Shown: piece after piece, positions 25,618 to 33,705 of the stretch
Numbering within the stretch: the stretch's first letter is position 1
How the letters are laid out: each line of letters opens with the position of its first letter
Source: Pseudomaricurvus alkylphenolicus
GTDB lineage: Bacteria > Pseudomonadota > Gammaproteobacteria > Pseudomonadales > Cellvibrionaceae
Length of the DNA: 64,000 bases
Assembly: GCF_011683955.1 (NCBI RefSeq)
Contig: NZ_JAAQPI010000010.1
Span: 62,001-126,000 of the forward strand
Direction: 5' to 3'
The notes under the pieces: generated by a model
What the model was told of the DNA's origin: nothing
The model's input: only the letters and a program-made list of their open reading frames with translations
Database searches by the model: none
Program-made: the position numbers and the translations under genes

Positions 25618-26433
25618 ATGAGTACATTCCAATCAGATGTTTTGCAGGGCAAGGTGGCATTCGTCGCCGGCGGTACCAGCGGTATCAATCTTGAGATCGC
25701 CAGAAACTACGCGCGCCTGGGTGCCAGGGTGGCCGTGATGAGTCGCTCCCAGGAAAGGGTTGACCGGGCCATTGAGCTGATTGGAGCGCAGGGCGCGCAA
25801 GTGATGGGTATTGCCGCCGATGTACGCGACTACGAGGCGGTTTCTGCGGCGATTGAGTCAGTGGTAAAGACCTTCGGTAAGCTCGACATAGTGGTTTCAG
25901 GAGCGGCAGGAAACTTCGTTTGCCCCGCAGAACAGTTGACCGCCAAGGGTTTCAAGACGGTGGTGGATATCGATCTTAATGGTACCTTTCATGTTTTGCG
26001 AGCCGCCTTTGATCATGCCAACAGCGGCTGCAGCATGATTAATATCTCCGCTCCCCAGTCAACGGAGTCTTTCTGGGGGCAGTCCCATGTGGCAGCCGCC
26101 AAGGCCGGTATCGACATGTTGACTCGCTCCCTGGCCGCGGAGTGGGGACCGAGGAATATTCGAGTCAATGCCATTGTACCGGGGCCTATTGAGGGCACCG
26201 AGGGCATGGCAAGACTCACTCCCACGCCTGAGATGGAAAAGATGATTACCACCAGCATCGCATTGCGACGCTATGGCAGCACCCAGGATATCGCTGACAT
26301 GGCCACCTTTCTCGCCACCAATGCGGCCAACTATGTCACGGGAACCATTATGTACTGTGATGGAGGGCAGGTATTGTCGGGCGGCGGTGCTCAGCACGCG
26401 TTTATGGAACAGCTCCAGAAGCAACCTTCCTGA
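25618..26433 (+). CDS. Short-chain dehydrogenase (DECR-like)
   Basis: This 271-residue SDR carries AGGTSGINLEIARN (cofactor binding), SGAAGNF in the position of NNAG, and INISAPQS at the catalytic serine. Where most family members have YxxxK, the segment reads SHVAAAKAGIDM: His replaces the usual Tyr, while the lysine is kept. This pattern occurs in 2,4-dienoyl-CoA reductase-like SDRs, in which the tyrosine is not conserved at that position. The C-terminal GTIMYCDGGQVLSGGG is typical. The start at ATG 25618 is supported by AGAGG; the longer frame extends through the promoter. A reductase acting on unsaturated acyl-CoA would match the surrounding beta-oxidation genes. Confidence 0.85.
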   Translation: MSTFQSDVLQGKVAFVAGGTSGINLEIARNYARLGARVAVMSRSQERVDRAIELIGAQGAQVMGIAADVRDYEAVSAAIESVVKTFGKLDIVVSGAAGNFVCPAEQLTAKGFKTVVDIDLNGTFHVLRAAFDHANSGCSMINISAPQSTESFWGQSHVAAAKAGIDMLTRSLAAEWGPRNIRVNAIVPGPIEGTEGMARLTPTPEMEKMITTSIALRRYGSTQDIADMATFLATNAANYVTGTIMYCDGGQVLSGGGAQHAFMEQLQKQPS

Positions 26434-26461
26434 CTAACCCGGAAAAATAGGAGATCAAATA

Positions 26462-26875
26462 ATGAGTGATAAAGTTGGCGAGTTTGTAGATGCATTTTTT
26501 TCCATGGCGGCAAGCAAGGATATGACTGCGCTTGAGGATTGGATGGCCGACGAGGTGGTGTTTCACACTCCTCGCTTTCACAAGCCGATTACCGATAGAG
26601 AACATGCCAAGGCGGCGATAACAGGGTTTGTCGGTCTGGTAGAAGATCTGAATTACAGTGATCAACGCCACTGGGTCGACGGTAACGAACTGGTGTTTGA
26701 GTTCAAGGGCCGGGTAGGGAAGTTTGAACTTCAAGGTGTCGATCTTATCAGCCTGGACGAAGATGGAAAAATCAAAGAGTTAAGCGCCATTATCCGGCCT
26801 CCCCGTGCGCTGGAGGAGTTGGGCAAAGTGGAGGATCAATTTATTATGGATCTTCTGAGTAAGAATCAGTCGTAA
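26462..26875 (+). CDS. NTF2-like/SnoaL-type small protein
   Basis: This 137-residue protein has the NTF2-like alpha+beta layout: an N-terminal helix pair (VGEFVDAFFSMAASKDM), LEDWMADEVVFHTPRF, and later strands with LVFEFKGRVGKFELQGVDLISLDEDGKI, closely matching SnoaL/limonene-epoxide-hydrolase-like cone folds. The family includes isomerases, hydrolases and binding proteins, so no reaction can be assigned. AGGAG lies 7 bp before the ATG. It follows the SDR by 28 bp and is ended by a clear terminator, forming a two-gene unit under the operator at 25499. Confidence 0.78.
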   Translation: MSDKVGEFVDAFFSMAASKDMTALEDWMADEVVFHTPRFHKPITDREHAKAAITGFVGLVEDLNYSDQRHWVDGNELVFEFKGRVGKFELQGVDLISLDEDGKIKELSAIIRPPRALEELGKVEDQFIMDLLSKNQS

Positions 26876-26912
26876 CCTTTATCCTACAGACCTGAAGCTC
26901 GCCTTTTTTATT

Positions 26913-26952
26913 GCCGGCCTGCAGATAGTGCGCATCTCAGGCCGGCATTTTT
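26913..26952 (+). terminator. Rho-independent terminator
   Basis: A perfect 9-bp inverted repeat (GCCGGCCTG at 26913-26921 and CAGGCCGGC at 26938-26946) is followed by ATTTTTGT. It ends the SDR / NTF2-like unit, 38 bp after the stop codon, and separates it from the enoyl-CoA hydratase gene. Confidence 0.85.
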
Positions 26953-26992
26953 GTATTTATCGTGACCATTTAAACAGGAGTCATTTGCCGCC

Positions 26993-27778
26993 ATGCCGTT
27001 AGTTGATTATTCCCTGGACGCTGATGGCATCGCCACAGTGTACCTTAACCGTTCTGATGTGCTGAATGTGCTCAATCCAGAGCTGATGACTGAAATGAAA
27101 CTGCTACTGTCGGATTTAGCGGAAAACCCCGAAGTCAGAGCTCTGGTGATCACAGGCAAAGGTAAGGGATTCTGTGCCGGCGCGGATTTAACCGCGGTTG
27201 ATCCCGAGACATTGGAGCGGGGTAGGCTTGGTAAGTGGGTCAGTGATTCCATGTTGCATCACTTCAATCCGATGATGATCCAGATCTATGAATTTCCCAA
27301 ACCGGTGATCAGTGCGATCAACGGTATTGCCGCCGGAGGCGGTGCCGGCCTGGCCCTGTGTGCGGACCTGGTGATCGCGGCACGATCCGCCGCGATCAAA
27401 GTGGTACAGGTACCGCAGTTAGGGATTGTCGCCGACCTGGGTGCCAACTGGCTGTTGCCGCGTTTGTCGGGCAGAGGTCGGGCGCTGGGGGCCTGCCTGC
27501 TGGGGGATACGCTGGATGCGCAAACCCTTGAACAATGGGGGTTGGTTTGGGAGTGTGTTGATGATGATGAACTCCTGCATAAGGCGCGAGAGCGGGCAGT
27601 AAAGCTGGCCAGTGTGCCCGCCAACACCATCACCCAAACCCGGCGATTGATCGACTCCGCAGCTCAGTCCACATTCAATGATATGCTTGAGCAGGAACGC
27701 CTGGTGCAGGAGGAACTTTGTGATCAGGACCACTTCGGGCAGCAGGTTCAGCGGTTTCTCAATAGGCCAGAGCGCTGA
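26993..27778 (+). CDS. Enoyl-CoA hydratase/isomerase family protein
   Basis: This 261-residue crotonase-superfamily protein has the oxyanion-hole segments GKGFCAGADLT and NGIAAGGGAGLALCADLVIA, and the VPQLGIVADLGANWLLPRL region. At the two classical glutamate positions the residues are not the standard pair: AGLALC replaces CELA-type Glu and PQLGI replaces PE. It is therefore more like an isomerase, a thioesterase-like member or a carbon-carbon hydrolase than a standard hydratase. AGGAG precedes the ATG. No operator was found immediately upstream and a terminator separates it from the SDR unit, so its regulation is unclear. It is followed after 54 bp by a 2-hydroxyacid dehydrogenase. Confidence 0.87.
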   Translation: MPLVDYSLDADGIATVYLNRSDVLNVLNPELMTEMKLLLSDLAENPEVRALVITGKGKGFCAGADLTAVDPETLERGRLGKWVSDSMLHHFNPMMIQIYEFPKPVISAINGIAAGGGAGLALCADLVIAARSAAIKVVQVPQLGIVADLGANWLLPRLSGRGRALGACLLGDTLDAQTLEQWGLVWECVDDDELLHKARERAVKLASVPANTITQTRRLIDSAAQSTFNDMLEQERLVQEELCDQDHFGQQVQRFLNRPER

Positions 27779-27832
27779 GTTGTCCTCGGCCAACGCAGGG
27801 ATTACGCTTTGGCCTATTATCAAGAGTAAAGT

Positions 27833-28738
27833 ATGAACAAACTCTATATATGTGCTCCCGATGCCAACGACTACATAAAACTGGCGAAAGCTTCGGATTT
27901 ACCTGACCTCACTCTGACGCAAAGCATATCTGATGCCGAAATTGTATTGGCCAATCCAAATACGTTAGCGCCGCTACTGTCTCAGGCGTCAAAATTGCAA
28001 TGGGTACAATCGACCTTCGCTGGTTGCGACGCACTGAGTAAAAAATCTGAGCGTCATTATCTGTTGACTAATGTCAGAGGCGTATTCGGTCCACTCATGT
28101 CGGAATATGTGTTTGGCTTCTTGATTCCCTATATTCGTAGCTTCTCCCGGTATGAAGTTCAGCAACAGCAAATGCTCTGGCAGTCTCAGCCTCACCAGAG
28201 ACTGGGCGGTAAAACCATGTTGGTGCTCGGTACTGGATCCATTGGGGAGCATATTGCCACGGCGGCCGGACTATTTGGTATGAAAACCATTGGTGTGAAT
28301 CGCAGTGGTGCCTCAAACATACACTTTGATACCGTCTATTCGGTTCGTGAGTTGACGGTTGCGCTGGCCAAGGCGGATGTGATTGTTTCCACTCTGCCTG
28401 ATACCGAAGAAACGAGGATGTTACTCGACGAACAGACTCTTCGATATTGCCGGAACGCCATTTTTTTCAATGTGGGGCGGGGTGGAGTAGTTTGCGAACG
28501 CGCGTTGCTGAAGGCGTTAAACAAGGGATACATCTGTCACGCTTACCTTGATGTCTTTGATACTGAACCACTCCCTCAACATCATGTTTTTTGGCATCAT
28601 TCGAAAGTTACGGTTACCCCTCATATTTCCGCGTTCAGCTTCCCTGAGCAGGTGTTTTCTATCTTCAGCGAAAATTATGAGCGTTGGAGGACAGGAGAAC
28701 CTTTGAAGTATCGCTTCGATTTTGAACGGGGATACTAA
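27833..28738 (+). CDS. D-2-hydroxyacid dehydrogenase family protein
   Basis: This 301-residue NAD(P)-dependent D-isomer 2-hydroxyacid dehydrogenase shows the Rossmann motif VLGTGSIGEHIA, the STLPDTEET loop, NVGRGGVV with the active-site Arg, DVFDTEPLP with Glu, and the catalytic His in VTPHISAFSFP. It would interconvert a 2-keto acid and its D-2-hydroxy acid (for example glyoxylate/hydroxypyruvate-type substrates). It follows the crotonase-family gene by 54 bp on the same strand and precedes the long hairpin-rich gap. AAGAG lies before the ATG. Confidence 0.9.
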   Translation: MNKLYICAPDANDYIKLAKASDLPDLTLTQSISDAEIVLANPNTLAPLLSQASKLQWVQSTFAGCDALSKKSERHYLLTNVRGVFGPLMSEYVFGFLIPYIRSFSRYEVQQQQMLWQSQPHQRLGGKTMLVLGTGSIGEHIATAAGLFGMKTIGVNRSGASNIHFDTVYSVRELTVALAKADVIVSTLPDTEETRMLLDEQTLRYCRNAIFFNVGRGGVVCERALLKALNKGYICHAYLDVFDTEPLPQHHVFWHHSKVTVTPHISAFSFPEQVFSIFSENYERWRTGEPLKYRFDFERGY

Positions 28739-28863
28739 CGATTCATGCTAAATTAATAGATGGCTCCATAGGATAATTTGTGAGTTGTTTGGGGGCAGAT
28801 TTTGACAGAAATGTGCCAAAAGCTGAACTTCGGCGTGGCACAGTTTGTCTTCGTGTGTAGCAG

Positions 28864-28878
28864 CGCGCTCCGAGCGCG
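28864..28878. repeat. Short GC-rich perfect hairpin (REP-like)
   Basis: CGCGCTC and GAGCGCG are perfectly complementary around a single C. Such GC-rich hairpins are typical of repetitive extragenic palindromes in gammaproteobacteria. Only one copy is seen in this window. Confidence 0.55.
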
Positions 28879-28994
28879 ACCGGGTCGGCACCGCCTCTTT
28901 GCGCCATAACCGACCATTGGAATTAGGTGTTTTTCCCAGGTCTTTTCTTTGCGGATAGGAGGAAAGGGGCTGGTGATTTTGTGCCACAACGGGC

Positions 28995-29130
28995 GGCTGG
29001 GTGTCCGTTGGAGGGGCACGCTACCGGCCCTCCCGGCTTCCCTCAGTCCCCAATGAGCCAAGCAAAAAACGCTTGTCTCATTGACTCCTTCGGCGTTCGC
29101 TTGAAATGCCCCTCCAACGAACACCCAGCC
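28995..29130. repeat. 24-bp inverted repeat with 88-bp interior
   Basis: The left arm at 28995-29018 and the right arm at 29107-29130 are complementary at 23 of 24 positions (GGCTGGGTGT ... ACACCCAGCC at the outer ends). The interior carries no protein-like frame. It could be a miniature mobile element remnant or a strong RNA hairpin. Confidence 0.7.
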
Positions 29131-29229
29131 ACCCTTTAGACCGAGGTACCCTGACTTCATCGTTCTATCATCGCAACTTCAAAGCGTTGATAATGGGGTG
29201 CCGCAACTGTCTGCAACGGCCGCACGAAT

Positions 29230-29262
29230 GTAGGGCGGATTAGGCGAAGCCGTAATCCTCCG
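29230..29262 (+). repeat. REP-like GTAGGGCGGATTA hairpin, copy 1
   Basis: The arms GGCGGATTA and TAATCCTCC plus an inner GGC-GAA-GCC form a hairpin. It shares the GGATTA...TAATCC plan and a GAA loop with the element at 29371-29412. Repeats of this GTAGG-YCGGATTA type are widespread in intergenic DNA of proteobacteria (established knowledge). Confidence 0.7.
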
Positions 29263-29370
29263 TTCCGCCGAAGGTTTAAATTGGCGGCGGCCGTGTATAA
29301 ACCACCTGTTGCAGCAACACTCCAAAGTGTTAAAAACCGGGCCGCAGCCAACGAACAGCTCCAGCGGAAC

Positions 29371-29412
29371 CGTCGGATTACGCTCCGCGAAGCGGAGCTA
29401 ATCCGACCTACG
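29371..29412 (-). repeat. REP-like GTAGGTCGGATTA hairpin, copy 2 (inverted)
   Basis: The arms GTCGGATTA and TAATCCGAC enclose GCTCCGC-GAA-GCGGAGC, giving a 16-bp stem with one bulged C. Read on the minus strand it starts GTAGGTCGGATTA, matching copy 1 in the opposite orientation. The two copies frame about 110 bp. Confidence 0.75.
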
Positions 29413-29680
29413 TGAGAAAAAATCCTGCGTTTCGAACTTCCGGTTGTGGCACTTTGCTGCCCATGCGAGCCCACCCAAACGTTGTTGCTAATCAGATTCA
29501 AATAAAAAAACTATGCTCTCAATGGCAAAGGACTGAATTTCAATAGTTAACAATTTCATCAGCCAGATCTTACCCACAAATTCCTCAGGGGAGCCTAATG
29601 GAAGCCTACCTGTTGGTAGCCCTTCGTTGACGACGGGCTCTGACTCTACGTTGTTCTACAATTGTTGTTCCTACACAGTT

Positions 29681-30670
29681 CTAAGACCGCTTGATAAAAG
29701 GAAACCGGATCTTCTCTCGTGTCTCCTGGCTCAGGCCAAGCTGCGGTCCGGCAACGGCCACGATGACCAGGGCAACCATCAACTGCAGGAAGTTGTTGGT
29801 GCTGAGAAAGGGGGTAATCATGCCCCATTCCAGACCGCTCGTACCTCCAAGCCTGATAATCTCTCCGGTATAGTTGGATACGCCATGGATAAAGACGGCT
29901 GGAATAATGCTGCCGCCGAGTTTGTTCATGACATAGAACATTACAATGGTCTGGGCCACGGTGTTGATATGGAAGCTGATCTGATGCAGGAACAGGTCTC
30001 CTGGACTGACCTGTCCTCCCATCAGAGGACCGACTTCCCTGGGAAAATGCCAAGCTCCCCAGAGCAAGCCCAGCACAATGGCAATGGTCAAGGGGTTATT
30101 GAAGCGTTCCAGCAACAGGGGGTAACCGGCACCGCGCCAGCCCAGTTCTTCACAGACGGCGCCCATATCGGAAAAGGTGGCAAACAGGAAGGTGGCCAGG
30201 CCCAGCGTCGGCAGATGGAAGCGGGCAAATTCAAGGGCTTCGTTGGCGGAAGCTGCACCACCGGTGACACTGCTCAAACCAATGGTGGTAAAGAAGAAAC
30301 CCAGCCCGCAGACAAACATGGCCAGATACACCCGGGCTGCCTTCGTGGCTGTGACGCCTCCGCGCCAGGGTTTGAATCGCGAAAGCAGATTCAGCAGTCC
30401 GGCTTTGCCGCCAAGCAGCAGAACCAGTGCAATTGCTGCAATGGTTGGCGCCAGGGGAAACAGCATGCCCAGCGAGGACCAGCTGGTGCCAAAGTTATAG
30501 ACGCCAATCAAAACGCTGAAACTGTTGAGATTGAAGTATTCACTGGCGGCAGCTACATGGGCGGGAAAAGTCGGCATGATATAGGGAAACAACGCCAGGC
30601 AGACAATCGTGGAGATTGTGAGCGCGACCAGGTAGAAGGCGGTGAAGGGATATTGGCGGATGATCTTCAT
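29681..30670 (-). CDS. CPBP family intramembrane protease
   Basis: This 329-residue polytopic membrane protein of the CPBP (CAAX protease/bacteriocin-processing, ABI) family has the three catalytic motifs in transmembrane settings: CEELGWRGAGYPLL with the Glu pair, WGAWHFPREVGP with His, and IHGVSNY with His and Asn. Members are glutamic intramembrane proteases; the family includes microcystinase MlrA, which opens a cyclic peptide. The gene lies 121 bp downstream of the leftward TonB receptor gene and is probably co-transcribed with it from the operator-bearing promoter at 33265. A similar protease is encoded at 42968. A role in cleaving an imported peptide is suggestive but unproven. Confidence 0.88.
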   Translation of the reverse strand: MKIIRQYPFTAFYLVALTISTIVCLALFPYIMPTFPAHVAAASEYFNLNSFSVLIGVYNFGTSWSSLGMLFPLAPTIAAIALVLLLGGKAGLLNLLSRFKPWRGGVTATKAARVYLAMFVCGLGFFFTTIGLSSVTGGAASANEALEFARFHLPTLGLATFLFATFSDMGAVCEELGWRGAGYPLLLERFNNPLTIAIVLGLLWGAWHFPREVGPLMGGQVSPGDLFLHQISFHINTVAQTIVMFYVMNKLGGSIIPAVFIHGVSNYTGEIIRLGGTSGLEWGMITPFLSTNNFLQLMVALVIVAVAGPQLGLSQETREKIRFPFIKRS

Positions 30671-30791
30671 GGGTGAGTTCTCCAGTGGACTGCAGATTCG
30701 TCAATATTCGAGAGATTTGGATACCTGAAAAAAATGGGCCATTGACGTGGCCCGGAAAGCAACGGAGAGAAACCTCAATAAACGCGGATGT

Positions 30792-33176
30792 TCAGAAGTT
30801 CATGCTGGCGTTGACGCCGATGGTGCGTGGGCGAATCGTGTTAAATTCTCCGCGGGTCTCGTAGTAAACTTCTGCCACTTCGTCGGTCAAATTGTTAACG
30901 AACAGTTTGACTTCCCAACCCTCTTCGGAGATGGCGCTGAGGCTGGCGCTGGCCAACCCATAGGCGTCAGTCTTCTGAGTTTCAATTTCGGCCGGGTCCT
31001 TGGAGGTTTCAGCCGTATAGTTGTAATTCAGGCGCGCAACGCCCTCAAGACCTTCAAGGATGTCAAAACGGTAGGAGCCGCCGATGGTGTAGGTGTAGTT
31101 TGGAATCACCCCGAGGTTGCCGCCTTCTTCAAAGGCCACGGTGCCATCGGGAAAGACCACATCGTCATCCAGTTTGGCATCGATATAGGTTGCGCCAAAA
31201 TTGATTTCCAAAGACTGGGACAGGTGTGCCACACCTTCGATTTCAATACCCTGGCTGTGAGCCGTTTCCGCATTAATGACGGTGGGGAAGCCGAGCCCGG
31301 TCGGATCCCAGTTGACCTGAACATCCTCCCAGTCCATCAGGAAGAGTGCGCCGTTCAGGGTCAAACGTCCATTGTACCACTGGGTCTTGGCGCCGATTTC
31401 GTAGTTGATCAGGGTATCCGGATCATAGCTGCGGGGCAGGGAACCGATGGGCAGTCCGGTCAGACCCTCGTTGGCCAGGGAGAAGGAGTTCACCCCTCCG
31501 GCGCGAAAGCCCTTGGATATGGTACCGTAGACCATGTGATCGTTGCTGAGCTGATAGCTGAGATTGAGTTTCCAGGTGGTTTCGCTGATAGTGGCGTCGT
31601 CCTGCGCGATAATTGGCAGTCCCATGGCATTCACCGCTCCGATGGCGGCGGCGGGATTACCGGTCATGCCCATAACAGTGCCAAACACATTGGCCTGTAT
31701 AAAGTAGCCGCCGCTGGCCGATACCGACTCGCGCTCTTCCTCGAAGTAACGAACACCGATGTTGCCGGTCAACTTGTCTGTGAATTTGTAGGTGACTTCA
31801 CCAAAACCAGCGATTTGTTCAAAGTCCTGTTCTTCGACGATCTGCAGGCCGTCGCGGTTCTGTTCGTAGCTGCCAAAAAAGCCGCCGGCGCCCAGGTCGA
31901 CAGACTCACGCACGTATTGGTTGAGATCAGGGTCCGAAGTGCCTATGTCAGAGATTGAATTGCTGCGATCCTTGTAAAACAGACCCGCTTGCCACTCCAG
32001 TTTGTCTCCCCCGACGTAGGACACCCGTAATTCCTGGGTAAAGATCTCTTCGCTGGCGACACGCTGGTTGCCCACGCCGGTAACGGCGACGTCTTCGGTC
32101 AGGAAGGGGTTATAGCCGCTGCCGCTGCCAGCCAGGGCGATGGAGTTAACCACCGGCACAAGGTTCGCCAGGTCGCGGAGGATACGGGTATCGCGATCAT
32201 AGTAGGAAGTCGCAGAGACAAACTGATAGTTGTCGCTGTCGTAAGTGACCGTCAGATTGTATTGCTCGTAGCGGTCGGTACCCGTTTGATCCATTGAGAT
32301 CGAGGTGTCCCGCTCGCGGTAACTGCCCGGTATGGTGACTGTTGGATCGGTGATGACCACATCTTCGCTGAAACCGGTGCCGCGACCATCCAGATCCACG
32401 TCCTGGTAGATGGCGGTGGCGTCGATGGTCAGGTTATCACTGGCGATCCAGCGCAGGCTGACGCGGCCACTGCCAAGTTCTTCACCGTTGACGTCGTCCT
32501 TGCCCAGATTGGGTGCATCCAGAAACCCGTCGCTGTCGCGGTACTGGAAGATAGCCCGTGCAGCCAGGGTATCTTCGATCAAAGGCAGGTTGACCATGAC
32601 ATTGGCCGCGGTATTGGTGCCGCCATCACTGGTATTGGAGGCGGTGCCATCAATGCGCGCAGAGAATTCCGATACGTCCGGCTTGTTCATTATGACCTTG
32701 ATAGTTCCTCCCAGAGAGCCCTCGCCGTAGAGGGTGCCCTGAGGCCCGCGCAAAATCTCGACGCGGTTAACATCGAAACTCTTGATCGAAGGCTGGCCAT
32801 TGCCCTGAATGCCGGAAATTGGCATTTCATCGATATAAACGGCAACCGGAGCCGCTGAACCGCCCATGGGGGAGATACCGCGCAGGGTGACACTGTTTTC
32901 CACAGAGGATTGACCCCGCAGGTTAAATCCCGGGACCCGGGCGGCATAATCCTCAAAACCGTCGATTCCCTGCTCGGCGAGCATATCACCGGTAACGGCG
33001 GTCAGGCTTAAGGGAACCTCTTGCAGGCTTTGCTCTTTTCTCTGGGCCGTGACCACTATTTCTTCGAGGAAGAACCCATCATCTTCCTGGGCCATAGCAG
33101 GTTGACCCAGAATGGTGGTGGCAATGGCGGTGGCCAGGACAGCGGGGCGAACGGAGAAAGTCGGGTTTGGCTTCAT
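30792..33176 (-). CDS. TonB-dependent receptor
   Basis: This 794-residue outer-membrane receptor has a signal peptide (hydrophobic core to about residue 29, ending PAMAQ), a TonB-box-like stretch FLEEIVVTAQRKEQ, a plug domain with LRGISPMGG and RVEILRGPQGTLYGEGSLGG, and a beta barrel ending in an aromatic residue (NASMNF). It lacks an N-terminal STN signalling domain, so it is a pure uptake receptor. Its promoter holds the TGACC-N4-GGTCA operator, linking it to the catabolic regulon. It probably imports the compound that the surrounding enzymes degrade. It belongs to the receptor type common in marine gammaproteobacteria; the ligand is unknown. Confidence 0.93.
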   Translation of the reverse strand: MKPNPTFSVRPAVLATAIATTILGQPAMAQEDDGFFLEEIVVTAQRKEQSLQEVPLSLTAVTGDMLAEQGIDGFEDYAARVPGFNLRGQSSVENSVTLRGISPMGGSAAPVAVYIDEMPISGIQGNGQPSIKSFDVNRVEILRGPQGTLYGEGSLGGTIKVIMNKPDVSEFSARIDGTASNTSDGGTNTAANVMVNLPLIEDTLAARAIFQYRDSDGFLDAPNLGKDDVNGEELGSGRVSLRWIASDNLTIDATAIYQDVDLDGRGTGFSEDVVITDPTVTIPGSYRERDTSISMDQTGTDRYEQYNLTVTYDSDNYQFVSATSYYDRDTRILRDLANLVPVVNSIALAGSGSGYNPFLTEDVAVTGVGNQRVASEEIFTQELRVSYVGGDKLEWQAGLFYKDRSNSISDIGTSDPDLNQYVRESVDLGAGGFFGSYEQNRDGLQIVEEQDFEQIAGFGEVTYKFTDKLTGNIGVRYFEEERESVSASGGYFIQANVFGTVMGMTGNPAAAIGAVNAMGLPIIAQDDATISETTWKLNLSYQLSNDHMVYGTISKGFRAGGVNSFSLANEGLTGLPIGSLPRSYDPDTLINYEIGAKTQWYNGRLTLNGALFLMDWEDVQVNWDPTGLGFPTVINAETAHSQGIEIEGVAHLSQSLEINFGATYIDAKLDDDVVFPDGTVAFEEGGNLGVIPNYTYTIGGSYRFDILEGLEGVARLNYNYTAETSKDPAEIETQKTDAYGLASASLSAISEEGWEVKLFVNNLTDEVAEVYYETRGEFNTIRPRTIGVNASMNF

Positions 33177-33264
33177 AGCTCTCTTCTCTAATCTGGATGG
33201 CTTTTGTCTGTTGGTATTGTTCTCTCAGGTCTTACCCTTACAGCTGCGGGCTCACTCTCTTATA

Positions 33265-33307
33265 TGACCTTGAGGTCAGTATATGAATTAAATATTTTCT
33301 CTGTCAA
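33265..33307 (-). promoter_or_regulatory. Promoter and operator of the TonB receptor
   Basis: On the minus strand TTGACA (33307-33302), an 18-bp spacer and TATACT (33283-33278) form a near-consensus sigma-70 promoter. The palindrome TGACCTCAAGGTCA (33278-33265) starts on the last base of the -10 box and covers the probable start site. This geometry is typical of repression. Confidence 0.85.
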
Positions 33308-33634
33308 CAGTTTTGAGGGCATAAAAACACATCCATGAAATGGCCGAAGTGGAGACGAGGTTCGGGAAAAAAATGCTATGGAACCCAGATTTTATCGGTT
33401 AACTCATTGAATTTATGGAAAATTCCGGCAACAGAAGTGAGAGCGGGCTAGCGCCGGCAGTGCAGTCAGCAAGGCTGTCCGGAGAGATAAAGAAGCGCCG
33501 GCCGCTCTGCCTGGGTCAATATCGGTACAGACCTGCTCCGCCCCGAGATTCCAGCGACGTAGAGGTGATCGCGTTGCCATGACCACTAAAAAAGAAGGGC
33601 CATTAAAATCCCTGTGACAGCCTGATCTGGCGAC

Positions 33635-33676
33635 TTGACGGGTCCCGTTATATTACATAACATGACCCCGAGGTCA
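33635..33676 (+). promoter_or_regulatory. Promoter and operator of the aceE operon
   Basis: TTGACG (33635-33640), a 17-bp spacer and TAACAT (33658-33663) are followed by the palindrome TGACCCCGAGGTCA (33663-33676), which overlaps the last base of the -10 box. This is the same arrangement as the divergent TonB receptor promoter. The start codon of aceE is 29 bp downstream. Confidence 0.82.
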
Positions 33677-33705
33677 TTAAAGAGTTGATTCAGGTAATAG
33701 TCAAT

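Larger units (their letters stand above)
28739..29680. other. Non-coding, repeat-rich gap
   Basis: About 940 bp lie between the convergent 2-hydroxyacid dehydrogenase and CPBP protease genes. Open frames here lack ribosome sites and recognisable protein features. The stretch instead holds several strong inverted repeats and REP-like hairpins (listed separately), plus AT-rich filler near 29490-29600. It may be a landing zone for repeats or may form a bidirectional transcription end. Confidence 0.7.
33177..33705. other. Divergent regulatory region between TonB receptor and aceE
   Basis: This 529-bp non-coding stretch holds two operator-bearing promoters, one leftward near 33280 and one rightward near 33650 (listed separately). 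The middle (about 33310-33630) shows no convincing gene, repeat or RNA. Confidence 0.7.

Noticed and set aside
26881-26992. Operator half-site GTGACCATTTAAAC before the enoyl-CoA hydratase
   Set aside because: Only the left half of TGACC-N4-GGTCA matches; the right half is absent.
28753-29501. Two leftward open frames (about 115 and 135 residues) in the hairpin-rich gap
   Set aside because: Both run through inverted repeats and REP-like hairpins, lack ribosome sites and have no protein-like pattern.
29627-30676. 349-residue open frame opposite the CPBP protease
   Set aside because: Low-complexity Gln/Gly-rich translation produced by the antisense of a membrane protein gene; the CPBP motifs on the other strand are clear.
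30747-31958. 403-residue open frame opposite the TonB receptor
   Set aside because: Antisense shadow of the barrel-coding region with no recognisable domain.
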